Shown: piece by piece, positions 1 to 8,740 of the stretch | Layout of the letters: each line of letters starts with the position of its first letter | Numbering within the stretch: the stretch's first letter is position 1 | DNA from: Bacillota bacterium | Lineage (GTDB): Bacteria > Bacillota > Clostridia > Lachnospirales > Lachnospiraceae | Assembly: GCA_023386315.1 (NCBI GenBank) | Contig: JAEWJZ010000029.1 | Location: 62,001-126,000, forward strand | DNA length: 64,000 nucleotides | Direction of reading: 5' to 3' | Position numbers and translations under genes: made by a program | The notes under the pieces: model-generated | What the model was told of the DNA's origin: nothing | What the model saw: the letters and a program-made list of their open reading frames with translations, nothing else | Databases searched by the model: none

Positions 1-1
1 G

Positions 2-1336
2 GGCTATGAGATATTTAACGTATTTGAAGGGGCAGATCATGCACCTTACGGTTATGCCCTCAGGGATGCGCAGTCAGGGAAAGTCCTGTTCGGAGAGTAT
101 GCCAAGAAAGATTTAGGCCGGTGCATGATCGGTGATGTGGTTCCCGGTGTGCGGGGGCTGCAGTGCTGGGTCAATGGAGTGGGGACGTATGACTGCCATG
201 GAAAGCTTCTTAAGAAAGAAACATTAGGCAGTAACATGTCCATTCGGTGGGCAGGCGATCTGACCACACAGATCACGGATGGGGCGGACTATTTAAGCCA
301 GAAGCCAGTAGGAGTGATCAATGATTTTACACATGGAATCATGCTGCGGCCGGATAACACCCTGACCAACAACGGGACCAAAGGAAATCCCTGTCTGGCA
401 GCTGATATCTTCGGAGATTTCAGGGAAGAGATTCTTCTTCGGACGGAGGACAGCTCGGCGATCCGCATTTATACCAATACGGAGCTGACGGACCACAAGC
501 TGTTTACCCTGATGCATGATGTCCAGTACCGGTGCGGCGCAGCATGGCAGAACAACTGCTACAACCAGCCGTGCTATCCGGAATTTTACTATGCTTCCGA
601 CATGAAATTTAACAGGGTCCTTCCTTATATGAACCGGAAACCTGTTATTTACCTGGCCGGTGATTCGATTACACAGACCGGAGGGGAAGAAGACAGGACC
701 AGATACGGACTTGGAGAAATGCTTCTAAAGTATCTGGATGAAGGAAACTTCTATGAGACCTATCACAGGGAGGACTGTCCCTTTAAACAGGAAATGCGGT
801 ATGAAAGCCGCCATTTGATTGTGGATAACTGCGCCATGGCCGGCAGGTCAGCCAGGACATTTCTGGAAGAAGGACGCCTGGAGGATATCCGGAGCCATAT
901 CAGGGAAGGAGATTATCTTTTTATTCAGTTCGGCCACAACGATGCATCTGTCTCCAAGGCAGAACGATATGTTCCGGTTTCTGATTTTCCTTTGTATCTG
1001 AAACATTTTGTGGATACAGCCAGAAAAGCGGGGGCTGTTCCGGTTCTGATTTCTCCAGTCAGCTTATGTCCGTGCAAAGAAAACCAGGAAGGGGAGAAGG
1101 GGGAGATATCCCGTCTACTGCCCGTTTATTGCCGTCAGATGGAGGTGTTTGCAAAGAAAGAGGGCATTCTTTATATAGATATGAACCGTCTGACGAAACA
1201 GCATTGTGAAACAGCAGACGAAATGGATTCAAGAAGACTATACATTCCCGATCTGGTACATTTGAGCAGGGAAGGGGCAGATTGTTATGCCGCATTATTG
1301 GCAAATGAAGGGAAAACACTTATAATAGATAAATAA
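2..1336 (+). CDS. Rhamnogalacturonan lyase (PL11)-rhamnogalacturonan acetylesterase (CE12) fusion, 5' partial
   Basis: The frame is open to the left edge, so the N-terminus lies outside the window. The first ~200 visible residues match the C-terminal half of PL11 rhamnogalacturonan lyases: DIFGDFREEILLR, a RIYTNTEL-type strand and LMHDVQYRCGAAWQNNCYNQP. The rest is an SGNH hydrolase of the rhamnogalacturonan acetylesterase type, with block I GDSIT, NCAMAGRSARTF, block III FGHND and the catalytic Asp/His in PDLVHLSREG. Together the halves would cleave the RG-I backbone and deacetylate it. No signal peptide can be judged. The following GH105 and deacetylase genes fit the same pathway. Joining both activities in one chain is the unusual point; the family calls are fairly sure. 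Confidence 0.85.
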   Translation, partial: GYEIFNVFEGADHAPYGYALRDAQSGKVLFGEYAKKDLGRCMIGDVVPGVRGLQCWVNGVGTYDCHGKLLKKETLGSNMSIRWAGDLTTQITDGADYLSQKPVGVINDFTHGIMLRPDNTLTNNGTKGNPCLAADIFGDFREEILLRTEDSSAIRIYTNTELTDHKLFTLMHDVQYRCGAAWQNNCYNQPCYPEFYYASDMKFNRVLPYMNRKPVIYLAGDSITQTGGEEDRTRYGLGEMLLKYLDEGNFYETYHREDCPFKQEMRYESRHLIVDNCAMAGRSARTFLEEGRLEDIRSHIREGDYLFIQFGHNDASVSKAERYVPVSDFPLYLKHFVDTARKAGAVPVLISPVSLCPCKENQEGEKGEISRLLPVYCRQMEVFAKKEGILYIDMNRLTKQHCETADEMDSRRLYIPDLVHLSREGADCYAALLANEGKTLIIDK

Positions 1337-1384
1337 TAAATCAAATTGACCGGCCAAAACCGGAGAAGGAAGGCGGATTGTAAG

Positions 1385-2434
1385 ATGGGTAGGATTCATT
1401 ATGACAGGGACAGGCTGGAAGAAGCTATGGACCGCATTGTGGAACGGACAAAACGGATGGATATGTCCTGGGACTGGCCCTGTGGCGTCGCATATTATGG
1501 ACTTGCGGAAGCTTATGAGGTAACGAAAAAGGAAGGTTATCTGGAATTTTTAAAGGAACGGGTGGATGAACTGATTGATCTGGGACTCCCAGCCTGGACT
1601 GTAAACACTTGTGCCATGGGTCATTGCCTCATAACATTGTACCAGGCCACGGGAGATGAGAAATACATGGACATCATCCGCTCCAAGACGGAATACCTAA
1701 GGAAGGATGCCCTGCGTTTCGGCGACCATGTGCTGCAGCATACGGTTTCCGCCAACAACGATTTCCCGGAGCAGTGCTGGGCAGATACTCTGTTTATGGC
1801 AGCATTTTTTCTGTTACGGGTCGGTGTTATGACAAAGGACGAGGAATTGACAGGCGATGCTTTAAACCAGTATTACTGGCATATCCAGTATCTTCAGGAT
1901 GAAAATACCGGATTATGGTATCATGGCTACAACAATATTACAAAGGACCATATGTCGGGATTTTACTGGGGAAGGGCTAACTGCTGGGCATCTTATACCA
2001 TGAGCAAGGTAGGGCTGATCCTGCCGGAGTGCTACCTCTATCCCCAGTACTTAGAAATCGTGGGAAGCTTAAATGAACAGCTCTCCGCATTAAAGCTTCT
2101 GCAGACGGAGAAAGGTCTGTGGAGGACCATCTTAAATGATGGAGAATCCTATGAGGAGCTATCCGCTTCTGCCGGTATTGCGGCGGCTATGACTTTAAAG
2201 GGGAATCCGCTTCATATCAAATACATAGAAAAATCCATTGAAGGTGTATTGGCCCATGTGGCTGCTGATGGCAGAGTTACGGAGGTTTCGGGGGGAACCG
2301 CAGTCATGAAGGACCGTGACGGTTACCGGAATATTTCAAAAAAATGGATTCAGGGCTGGGGACAGGGCATGGCACTTGCATTCTTTGCCGCAGTTCTGAA
2401 TTATGATAATATTGCAGGGGATGGTGCATTATGA
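1385..2434 (+). CDS. GH105 unsaturated rhamnogalacturonyl hydrolase
   Basis: An (alpha/alpha)6-barrel enzyme of the YteR/YesR type, which removes the unsaturated galacturonyl residue left by RG lyases. Visible family blocks are WTVNTCAMGHCLITLYQATGD, FPEQCWADTLFMA (with the usual catalytic Asp), FYWGRANCW and a C-terminal WIQGWGQGMAL. About 350 residues is normal for the family. No signal peptide, so probably cytoplasmic. I chose the ATG at 1385, behind an AAGGAAGGCGG ribosome site, over an upstream in-frame start at 1346. It overlaps the next gene by 4 bases (ATGA), which implies coupled translation. Confidence 0.87.
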   Translation: MGRIHYDRDRLEEAMDRIVERTKRMDMSWDWPCGVAYYGLAEAYEVTKKEGYLEFLKERVDELIDLGLPAWTVNTCAMGHCLITLYQATGDEKYMDIIRSKTEYLRKDALRFGDHVLQHTVSANNDFPEQCWADTLFMAAFFLLRVGVMTKDEELTGDALNQYYWHIQYLQDENTGLWYHGYNNITKDHMSGFYWGRANCWASYTMSKVGLILPECYLYPQYLEIVGSLNEQLSALKLLQTEKGLWRTILNDGESYEELSASAGIAAAMTLKGNPLHIKYIEKSIEGVLAHVAADGRVTEVSGGTAVMKDRDGYRNISKKWIQGWGQGMALAFFAAVLNYDNIAGDGAL

Positions 2435-3240
2435 TGAATCAATTGAAACGAATTTATACCTGCTTTCCGGGAGGGAAGCATAAGGTTCTTACCATGAGCT
2501 ATGATGATGGTAAGCTTGAGGACCGGAGACTTATTGAAATCTTTAATCATTACGGCATAAAAGGTACTTTTCATTTGAATTCCGGACTCATGGATGATGA
2601 AAACCGGATAAAACCGGAGGAATGGAAAGAATTATACAGAGGTCATGAGGTTTCCTGCCATACGGTACTCCATCCTACGATTGCCAGGTGTCCTCTTCCT
2701 CAGGTGGCCCTTCAGGTACTGGAGGACAGGAGGGCGTTAGAGAGGGCAGCAGGCTGCCCGGTACGGGGAATGTCTTATCCCAATGGTTCGTATACACAGG
2801 AAATTGTGGATATGCTTCCAGGTCTGGGAATTGAATACTGCAGGGTGGTTGGAAGCACTGATGATTTTAACATGCCGGAAAACTATTTAACATGGAAATC
2901 CACCTGCCATCATAACCACAATCTGCTGGAAAATGGAAAACGGTTCATTGAGCTTAATAAAACCCAGTATCTTTATTTGATGTATGTATGGGGACACAGC
3001 TATGAATTTTCCAGAGATGACAACTGGGAGCTTATGGAAGAATTCTGCCGTATGGCAGGGCAGCGAGGGGATACCTGGTATGCAACAAATATTGAGATTG
3101 TTGATTATATGAATGCGGCAGCTGCCCTTAAGTATACCATTGACGGAGACCTTGTGTACAATCCATCAGCAAAGGCTGTCTGGATCAGTGTGGATGGAAC
3201 GATTGTGGAAGTGCCTGGCGGAAGCCAGATCATGATTTGA
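2431..3240 (+). CDS. Polysaccharide deacetylase (NodB-type, CE4)
   Basis: A metal-dependent de-N/O-acetylase fold. The first motif is SYDDG (catalytic base plus metal Asp) and the second is HTVLHP, the HxxxH metal pair. RGMSYPNGSY corresponds to motif 3. Length 269. No signal peptide, so it probably acts on imported oligosaccharides, or it is a family member with a drifted role. It overlaps the GH105 gene and ends the pectin operon; the convergent mntP gene follows 13 bases later. The exact substrate cannot be told from sequence. Confidence 0.8.
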   Translation: MMNQLKRIYTCFPGGKHKVLTMSYDDGKLEDRRLIEIFNHYGIKGTFHLNSGLMDDENRIKPEEWKELYRGHEVSCHTVLHPTIARCPLPQVALQVLEDRRALERAAGCPVRGMSYPNGSYTQEIVDMLPGLGIEYCRVVGSTDDFNMPENYLTWKSTCHHNHNLLENGKRFIELNKTQYLYLMYVWGHSYEFSRDDNWELMEEFCRMAGQRGDTWYATNIEIVDYMNAAAALKYTIDGDLVYNPSAKAVWISVDGTIVEVPGGSQIMI

Positions 3241-3253
3241 TTTTTGGCTTTCG

Positions 3254-3817
3254 TTACATTCCAAAGAGGTGCTGGAGCAGAATTTTGATTCCCATCAGTA
3301 TGAGAATGACTCCGCCGGCGAATTCCGCTTTTGATTTAAAGCGTGTACCGAAAACATTTCCCACCTTTATTCCGGCAACAGAGAGAGTAAAGGTGGTTAC
3401 ACCGATAAATGAAACTGCAGGAATGATCTGAACCTTTAGAAATGCAAAGGTTACACCGACAGCCAGTGCGTCGATGCTGGTTGCAATGGCAAGCATAAAC
3501 ATATTCTTAGGATCCAGAGAACAGTCCGTGCATTCCACTTCATCTTTGCTGAAAGATTCCTTGATCATATTTATGCCTATAATGCCAAGAAGGACAAAGG
3601 CAATCCAGTGATCGTAGGAGGTAATGGCTTCCTTGAACTGGGACCCCAGCAGATAACCGATGACCGGCATTCCCGCCTGGAAACCTCCGAAGTATAGTCC
3701 GGCAATAACTGCATTTCGCCAGTTCATCCGCGGCATGCAAAGACCTTTGCAGATGGAAACGGCAAACGCATCCATGGACAGCCCCACCGCAATGATGAAC
3801 AACTCTAATAATGACAT
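3254..3817 (-). CDS. mntP: MntP manganese efflux pump
   Basis: A 187-residue membrane protein with about six hydrophobic segments and the duplicated family signature [14 protein letters not shown] near the N-terminus and [13 protein letters not shown] in the second half; the paired Asp residues are the transport determinants in MntP/YebN proteins. It exports Mn(II) across the cytoplasmic membrane. The ATG follows AGGAGGAATATCAC. A Mn-sensing yybP-ykoY leader and terminator lie directly upstream, which independently supports the manganese assignment. Confidence 0.93.
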   Translation of the reverse strand: MSLLELFIIAVGLSMDAFAVSICKGLCMPRMNWRNAVIAGLYFGGFQAGMPVIGYLLGSQFKEAITSYDHWIAFVLLGIIGINMIKESFSKDEVECTDCSLDPKNMFMLAIATSIDALAVGVTFAFLKVQIIPAVSFIGVTTFTLSVAGIKVGNVFGTRFKSKAEFAGGVILILMGIKILLQHLFGM

Positions 3818-3871
3818 GTGATATTCCTCCTGTGTATGTGCTTTATAACTATATGTTGAGAGGAAGGAGAT

Positions 3872-3921
3872 AATAAAAGAGACTTATCTGTGTGTACGAA
3901 AAAAACACACAGATAAGTCTC
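3872..3921 (-). terminator. Expression-platform terminator of the mntP riboswitch
   Basis: A perfect 17-bp stem (arms 3879-3895 and 3905-3921) with an A/T-rich loop, followed on the minus strand by a U-rich run. It lies between the aptamer and mntP, as expected for a transcription-attenuation switch. Confidence 0.85.
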
Positions 3922-3938
3922 ATCTTTTTGCGTCGAAA

Positions 3939-4038
3939 GCAAATTAGCAAAGCCAGACAGAAAATTCTGTCAGTATGTTGACTTAGCAGGCACCTAATCT
4001 GACCCGGTCAGGTGCTGACTACTCCCTCATCTTTTGCC
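3939..4038 (-). promoter_or_regulatory. yybP-ykoY-type Mn(II) riboswitch aptamer
   Basis: Read on the minus strand, the leader contains GATGAGGGAGTAGTC, a stem with GCACCTGACCGGGTC, then GTCAACATAC followed by a hairpin and GGCTTTGC. The GGGAGUA and GUCAACAUAC blocks are the conserved loop sequences of yybP-ykoY aptamers, which bind Mn(II). The downstream gene is mntP, a classic target. Mn binding would be expected to prevent the terminator and switch on export. Aptamer ends are approximate. Confidence 0.82.
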
Positions 4039-4149
4039 TATTCTAACGGATTCGGGTAAATCTGTCAAGAAGAAATCAATTTGATATCTTTACAAAAATG
4101 GGAAATTATGTTATATTCTTCGTGATTTTGAAACCATGGAGGAAAAATT

Positions 4150-4458
4150 ATGGAAGATATTTTTGCTATTGTAATTTTTATTGTCTTTCTTGGAATATTA
4201 TTTTTGATAAACGGACTCTATATCAATTTTATGGGAAAAGTAACACAAAATAATATTAAAAAGAGAATTGCAAAAGGTAAGATTAATGACAGGAAGCTGA
4301 TTTATTTTTATAAGACAGCGGACAGAAACCGCAAAAATAAGTTTCTTGCATTCCTGGCATACGGCGTATTTTACCGCTCATTTTTAAATCTGAATGAAGG
4401 AAAATACCTTTTATTCAAAGAAGAAGTGGAGCGGAGAGGGTTAATAAACCAGATTTAA
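4150..4458 (+). CDS. Small membrane-anchored protein of unknown function
   Basis: 102 residues. One strong N-terminal transmembrane segment (about residues 5-25, Ile/Phe/Leu rich) is followed by a basic, Lys/Arg/Asn-rich cytosolic part containing RNRKNKFLAF. A GGAGG site precedes the ATG at good spacing and a terminator follows, so it looks like a real single-gene unit. I do not recognise the family. Confidence 0.65.
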   Translation: MEDIFAIVIFIVFLGILFLINGLYINFMGKVTQNNIKKRIAKGKINDRKLIYFYKTADRNRKNKFLAFLAYGVFYRSFLNLNEGKYLLFKEEVERRGLINQI

Positions 4459-4490
4459 AAGATATTTGTAGTATACATAAGAAGTTCCGG

Positions 4491-4523
4491 AAAAGACTTG
4501 TATCAAGGATACATGTCTTTTTT
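4491..4523 (+). terminator. Rho-independent terminator
   Basis: Stem AAAAGACTTGTATC / GATACATGTCTTTT with a three-base loop and trailing Ts, downstream of the small membrane protein gene and before the MarR gene. Confidence 0.8.
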
Positions 4524-4594
4524 GGGGGCTGATAGTTGACTAATCAACTAAATCCTGAAAATATAAAAATTTGAATTGAAAAGGTGGTGAGAGA

Positions 4595-5029
4595 ATGGGA
4601 AATGAACCTGTGAATCTGATGATGATAAACAGTAAAATATATAGAAATACGCAGAGTTACTTAGACAAAGCATTGAAAAAATATGATCTGAGCAGCGGGT
4701 CTTTTCGCTATTTATTTATATTGGAAAAAAATGAAGGGTTATGTCAGAGCCGGATCAGTGAACTGATTGGCCACGATAAGGCAATGTCTGCCAGAACGAT
4801 CAACAGGCTGACAGAGCTTGGTTATGTAGTCAGAATAGAGGATCAGTTGGACAGCAGGGCATATAAGCTGTATCTGACTGATAAGGCAAGGCTTATACTT
4901 CCGGAGATCAGAGAAATATTAAATAAATTAACAGAATTTATTACGGAAGATTTGACGAAAGAGGAAAAAGAAATTACCTTATCTTCGCTTGTTAAAGTTC
5001 TTAATAAAACGATTGAACTTAACACATAA
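4595..5029 (+). CDS. MarR-family transcriptional regulator
   Basis: 144 residues with a winged-helix layout: a dimerisation helix, then GSFRYLFILEKNEGLCQSR, recognition helix HDKAMSARTINRLTELG, and wing RIEDQLDSRAYKLYLTDKA (the MarR D-x-R wing). Such proteins are usually dimeric repressors of efflux or stress genes. The usual efflux-pump partner is absent: the next 550 bases hold only two very short open frames and the T-box leader, so its target is unclear. Confidence 0.85.
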   Translation: MGNEPVNLMMINSKIYRNTQSYLDKALKKYDLSSGSFRYLFILEKNEGLCQSRISELIGHDKAMSARTINRLTELGYVVRIEDQLDSRAYKLYLTDKARLILPEIREILNKLTEFITEDLTKEEKEITLSSLVKVLNKTIELNT

Positions 5030-5110
5030 GAAGGGATTTAAGATGGAAGAAGCAAGGAAACAAAAATAAATGGCCGGAGTTATGGCAGGAAAATAAATTA
5101 TAAAAAAACA

Positions 5111-5139
5111 TTGCATCAGGAAAAAGATTGTGATATTAT
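5111..5139 (+). promoter_or_regulatory. Promoter for the T-box/aspS2/gatCAB operon
   Basis: TTGCAT and TATTAT separated by 17 bases, just upstream of the T-box leader. The stretch before it (5030-5110) has only two tiny open frames with no recognisable product. Confidence 0.55.
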
Positions 5140-5159
5140 AAGTGAAATTCATTGTAGTG

Positions 5160-5520
5160 AAGTGTTGAACTGTTTAAAAAGTTGAAAACAGGGCATGATG
5201 AAGCTACAGAATGAAATAAATACTTAAAAAAGGCAGAGAAGGAGACTCTGGCCTATGGATCCGGACAGGAAGATTGCGTCACCGACTGAGAGCGCTTTCA
5301 CGAGAGACTTGGCTATGGGAACACTCCGGAGCCGATAGATCGAAGCGGCTGGTACTGACTGGGTTTTGTACCGGTGACATGAGTAGGTTTATCCGTATAC
5401 ATGCGTTAAATGTTTGAGTGGAGATATCTTTATCTCAATGCGGGTGGTACCGCGGGAGTCTATTGCCATAGTAATCCCGTCCCGGAATATGTAACTGTAT
5501 TCCGGGACGGGATATTTTAT
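5160..5520 (+). promoter_or_regulatory. T-box leader controlling aspS2-gatCAB
   Basis: A long structured leader ending in the T-box consensus GGTGGTACCGCGGG (about 5443-5456), the antiterminator bulge that pairs with the uncharged tRNA acceptor end. It is followed by a strong terminator, stem ATCCCGTCCCGGAAT at 5474-5488 pairing with 5499-5513, then Ts. A candidate specifier codon is AAC at 5320-5322, inside GGGAACACTCC, which would read tRNA-Asn. That fits a downstream operon making Asn-tRNA by transamidation. The specifier assignment is tentative because Stem I was folded by eye. Confidence 0.88.
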
Positions 5521-5579
5521 TGTCATAAAATATTTCTCCGGAATCAAAGCAATTACATTCAGGTAAGGAGAAAACAGTC

Positions 5580-6911
5580 ATGGAATTTATCAGTGGTGTA
5601 AAACAGAAAGAAACAATGGGAATCCAGGAAATTATATCTGGTGATTATGCAGGAAAAACTGTCAGGATGGAAGGAAGCGTCCATACCGTTCGTGACATGG
5701 GTGAAGTGGCTTTTATCATTTTGCGGAAAGCCGAAGGACTGGTGCAGTGCGTATTCGAAGAAGGAAAGACAGCTTTCGATTTAAGCCAGTTAAAGGAAGA
5801 GTCTGCAATCCGGGTTACCGGTGTGGTAAGCGGCGAGGAGCGGGCTCCTCATGGATTTGAAATCAGGCTTCAGGAAATAACCGTGCTGTCAGAGCCGGCA
5901 GAAGTGCTTCCCATCGCTATCAGCAAATGGAAGTTAAAAACTTCCCTGGAGACGAAGCTGGGTCTGCGCCCGATCACCTTGCGTAATCCGATGGAGCGTG
6001 CAAAATTCCGTATTCAGGAAGGAATTGTAAGAGGCTTCCGGGATTTCCTTCATTCCCAGAATTTTACTGAAATCCGTACACCAAAGATTGTAGCCCGGGG
6101 CGCAGAAGGCGGATCCAATGTATTCAAACTGGATTATTTTAATAAAAAAGCAGAGCTGGGCCAGAGCCCGCAGTTCTACAAGCAGACAATGGTTGGGGTA
6201 TATGACCGGGTATTTGAAGTCGCTCCCGTTTTCCGCGCAGAGAAACACAATACAACCAGACATTTGAATGAATATACCAGCATGGATTTTGAAATGGGAT
6301 ACATCGACAGCTTTGAGGAGATCATGGAAATGGAAACAGCCATGCTCCAGTATGTCTTTGAGTTGCTTTGTGAGGAGTATGCACAGGAACTTGCCATGTT
6401 AAAGATCAGCCTTCCTGATGTAACAAACATTCCGCAGGTCCGTTTTGAAAAGGCCAAAGAGCTGGTATCTGAAAAATATAACAGAAAGATTAAAAACCCA
6501 TATGATTTAGAACCGGAGGAGGAAGTTTTAATCGGCCGGTACTTTAAAGAAGAGTATGGCAGCGATTTCGTATTTGTCACCCATTATCCTTCCAAAAAAC
6601 GCCCGTTCTATGCCATGGATGATCCGGCAGATTCCAAATTCACCTTAAGCTTTGACTTACTCTTTAAGGGACTTGAGATTACAACCGGAGGCCAGAGAAT
6701 CCATGATTATGACACCATTATTAAAAAGATGGAGGCCAGAGGAATGAATCCGGAAGACATTTCTTCCTATTTAATGATATTTAAGTATGGAATGCCCCCT
6801 CACGGAGGTTTGGGAATCGGTCTGGAACGTCTGACCATGCGTCTTCTTGATGAATCAAACGTCAGAGAGACCACTCTGTTCCCAAGAGATGTCACAAGGC
6901 TGGAACCGTAA
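5580..6911 (+). CDS. aspS: Non-discriminating aspartyl-tRNA synthetase (archaeal-type, aspartate--tRNA(Asn/Asp) ligase)
   Basis: A class IIb synthetase of 443 residues: N-terminal OB anticodon-binding domain (about 10-110), then motif 2 with FRAEKHNTTRHLNEYTSMD and motif 3 GGLGIGLERLTMRLL. It lacks the large GAD insertion of bacterial AspRS, and its compact length is that of the archaeal/AspS2 type. Its position directly before gatC, gatA and gatB implies that it misacylates tRNA-Asn with Asp for GatCAB to amidate. It is separated from gatC by 27 bases with an AGAAAGGAGA site. AsnRS is the main alternative, but the gat context argues against it. Confidence 0.85.
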   Translation: MEFISGVKQKETMGIQEIISGDYAGKTVRMEGSVHTVRDMGEVAFIILRKAEGLVQCVFEEGKTAFDLSQLKEESAIRVTGVVSGEERAPHGFEIRLQEITVLSEPAEVLPIAISKWKLKTSLETKLGLRPITLRNPMERAKFRIQEGIVRGFRDFLHSQNFTEIRTPKIVARGAEGGSNVFKLDYFNKKAELGQSPQFYKQTMVGVYDRVFEVAPVFRAEKHNTTRHLNEYTSMDFEMGYIDSFEEIMEMETAMLQYVFELLCEEYAQELAMLKISLPDVTNIPQVRFEKAKELVSEKYNRKIKNPYDLEPEEEVLIGRYFKEEYGSDFVFVTHYPSKKRPFYAMDDPADSKFTLSFDLLFKGLEITTGGQRIHDYDTIIKKMEARGMNPEDISSYLMIFKYGMPPHGGLGIGLERLTMRLLDESNVRETTLFPRDVTRLEP

Positions 6912-6938
6912 CAGAAAGCAGAAAGGAGACAAAAAGAA

Positions 6939-7232
6939 ATGGCACACATCATTGATGATGAAACAATCGAGTATGTAGGCATTCTTGCGAAGCTGGAACT
7001 TGATGATGCAGAAAAGGAAGCGGCGAAAAAGGATATGGGCCGTATGCTTGATTATATTGATAAATTAAACGAACTTGACACAGATGGGATTGAACCTATG
7101 TCACATGTATTTCCAGTATACAATGTATTCCGGGAAGATGCAGTGAAAAACGGAGACAACAGAGACCAGATCTTAATGAATGCACCGGAAAGCAAAGATG
7201 GAGCGTTCAAAGTGCCGAAGACAGTGGAATAG
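6939..7232 (+). CDS. gatC: Asp/Glu-tRNA amidotransferase subunit C
   Basis: 97 residues with the GatC pattern: [19 protein letters not shown] at the N-terminus, [20 protein letters not shown] in the middle, and a C-terminal FKVPKTVE tail. GatC is the belt that holds GatA and GatB together. Gene order aspS-gatC-gatA-gatB with short gaps indicates one operon under the T-box. Confidence 0.93.
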   Translation: MAHIIDDETIEYVGILAKLELDDAEKEAAKKDMGRMLDYIDKLNELDTDGIEPMSHVFPVYNVFREDAVKNGDNRDQILMNAPESKDGAFKVPKTVE

Positions 7233-7243
7233 GGGGAAATGAA

Positions 7244-8740
7244 ATGACAGCAAGTGAAATATTGTCCCTCACAGCGGTACAGCTGGGGAAAAAAATAAAA
7301 AACGGAGAGGTTACCTCCATGGAAGCTGTTAAAGCGGTTTTGGACCAGATTAAGGCTATGGAACCGGAGCTAAACAGCTATGTAACCATTGATGAAGAAG
7401 GTGCATTAAAACAGGCAGAGGAGATCCAGAAGCGCATTGAATCCGGGGAGCTTACAGGTCCTCTTGCCGGTGTTCCGGCAGCGGTAAAGGATAATATCTG
7501 CATCGAAGGACTGAAAACTACCTGCGGTTCTAAAATTCTTTCTGATTTTATTCCCACGTATACGGCAAAGGCTGTGGAGAATTTAAAACAGGCTGGAGCT
7601 GTGATCATCGGAAAGACCAACATGGATGAATTTGCAATGGGAAGTACTACAGAAACCTCTGCATTTGGTGTTACCAGAAATCCCTGGAATACGGAGCATG
7701 TTCCCGGCGGTTCTTCCGGCGGCTCCTGTGCCGCGGTTGCAGCTGCAGAGTGCTTTTTCGCTCTTGGCTCTGATACGGGCGGTTCCATCAGACAGCCGGC
7801 TTCCTTCTGCGGAGTTACGGGATTAAAGCCAACCTACGGCACCATATCCCGTTACGGTCTGATTGCTTACGGTTCCTCTCTGGATCAGATCGGACCGGTA
7901 GCGAAGGATGTGACAGACTGTGCGGCTATTCTTGAGGTTCTGGCTTCCCATGATGAAATGGACAGCACTTCTGTACAGCGGGAAGATCATGAGTTTACGA
8001 AGTACTTAACCGGTGAGGTAAAAGGCTTAAAGGTTGGTATTCCTGCAGATTATATGGGAAACGGTCTTGACCCGGAAGTGAAAGAGGCTGTTTTAAAGGC
8101 TGCGAAGGTTCTGGAAGAAAAGGGAGCCGTCGTGGAGACCTTTGATCTTGGCATGGTGGAATACGCCATTCCTGCCTATTATGTCATTGCTTCTGCAGAA
8201 GCAAGCTCCAACCTCTCCCGTTTTGACGGTGTAAAATACGGCTACCGGGCAAAGGAATATACAGGTCTTCACGGCATGTATAAAAAGAGCCGTTCGGAAG
8301 GATTCGGTCCCGAAGTAAAACGGCGGATTATGTTAGGTTCCTTTGTGCTCAGTTCCGGTTATTATGACGCGTATTATTTGAAGGCTTTAAAGACAAAAGC
8401 GCTGATTAAGAAAGCCTTTGATGAGGCATTTTCCAAATATGATGTGATCTTAGGACCTGCGGCACCGACGACAGCCCCAGGACTGGGCGAGAGCTTAAGC
8501 GATCCCTTAAAGATGTATCTTGGAGATATCTATACAATTTCTGTGAATTTAGCCGGACTTCCAGGTCTTTCCGTTCCCTTTGGAACGGATCAGAAGGGAC
8601 TTCCCATCGGCGTACAGCTGATTGCAGACTGCTTCCAGGAAAAGAATATCTTAAGGGCTGGTTATGCTGTGGAGCAAAGCCGAGCCTACGAGACGCCTAC
8701 TCTGGCTGCAAAGGCAATGAAAGAAAAGGAGGAGAAGTAA
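7244..8740 (+). CDS. gatA: Asp/Glu-tRNA amidotransferase subunit A
   Basis: Amidase-signature protein of 498 residues that releases ammonia from glutamine. The Ser-cisSer-Lys triad is visible: Lys82 in AAVKDNICIEG, Ser157 in VPGGSSGGSC, and nucleophile Ser181 in DTGGSIRQPASFCG. Length and spacing match characterised GatA proteins. It follows gatC by 11 bases, and gatB starts directly after its stop. Confidence 0.96.
   Translation: MTASEILSLTAVQLGKKIKNGEVTSMEAVKAVLDQIKAMEPELNSYVTIDEEGALKQAEEIQKRIESGELTGPLAGVPAAVKDNICIEGLKTTCGSKILSDFIPTYTAKAVENLKQAGAVIIGKTNMDEFAMGSTTETSAFGVTRNPWNTEHVPGGSSGGSCAAVAAAECFFALGSDTGGSIRQPASFCGVTGLKPTYGTISRYGLIAYGSSLDQIGPVAKDVTDCAAILEVLASHDEMDSTSVQREDHEFTKYLTGEVKGLKVGIPADYMGNGLDPEVKEAVLKAAKVLEEKGAVVETFDLGMVEYAIPAYYVIASAEASSNLSRFDGVKYGYRAKEYTGLHGMYKKSRSEGFGPEVKRRIMLGSFVLSSGYYDAYYLKALKTKALIKKAFDEAFSKYDVILGPAAPTTAPGLGESLSDPLKMYLGDIYTISVNLAGLPGLSVPFGTDQKGLPIGVQLIADCFQEKNILRAGYAVEQSRAYETPTLAAKAMKEKEEK

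Noticed and set aside
4595..5029. MarR gene as part of the T-box operon
   Set aside because: A separate promoter at 5111-5139 and the T-box leader lie between them.
7378..7788. Antisense open frames inside gatA, gatB, icd, ligA and the GH59 gene
   Set aside because: Shadows of strongly coding sequence; none has a ribosome site or a family pattern.
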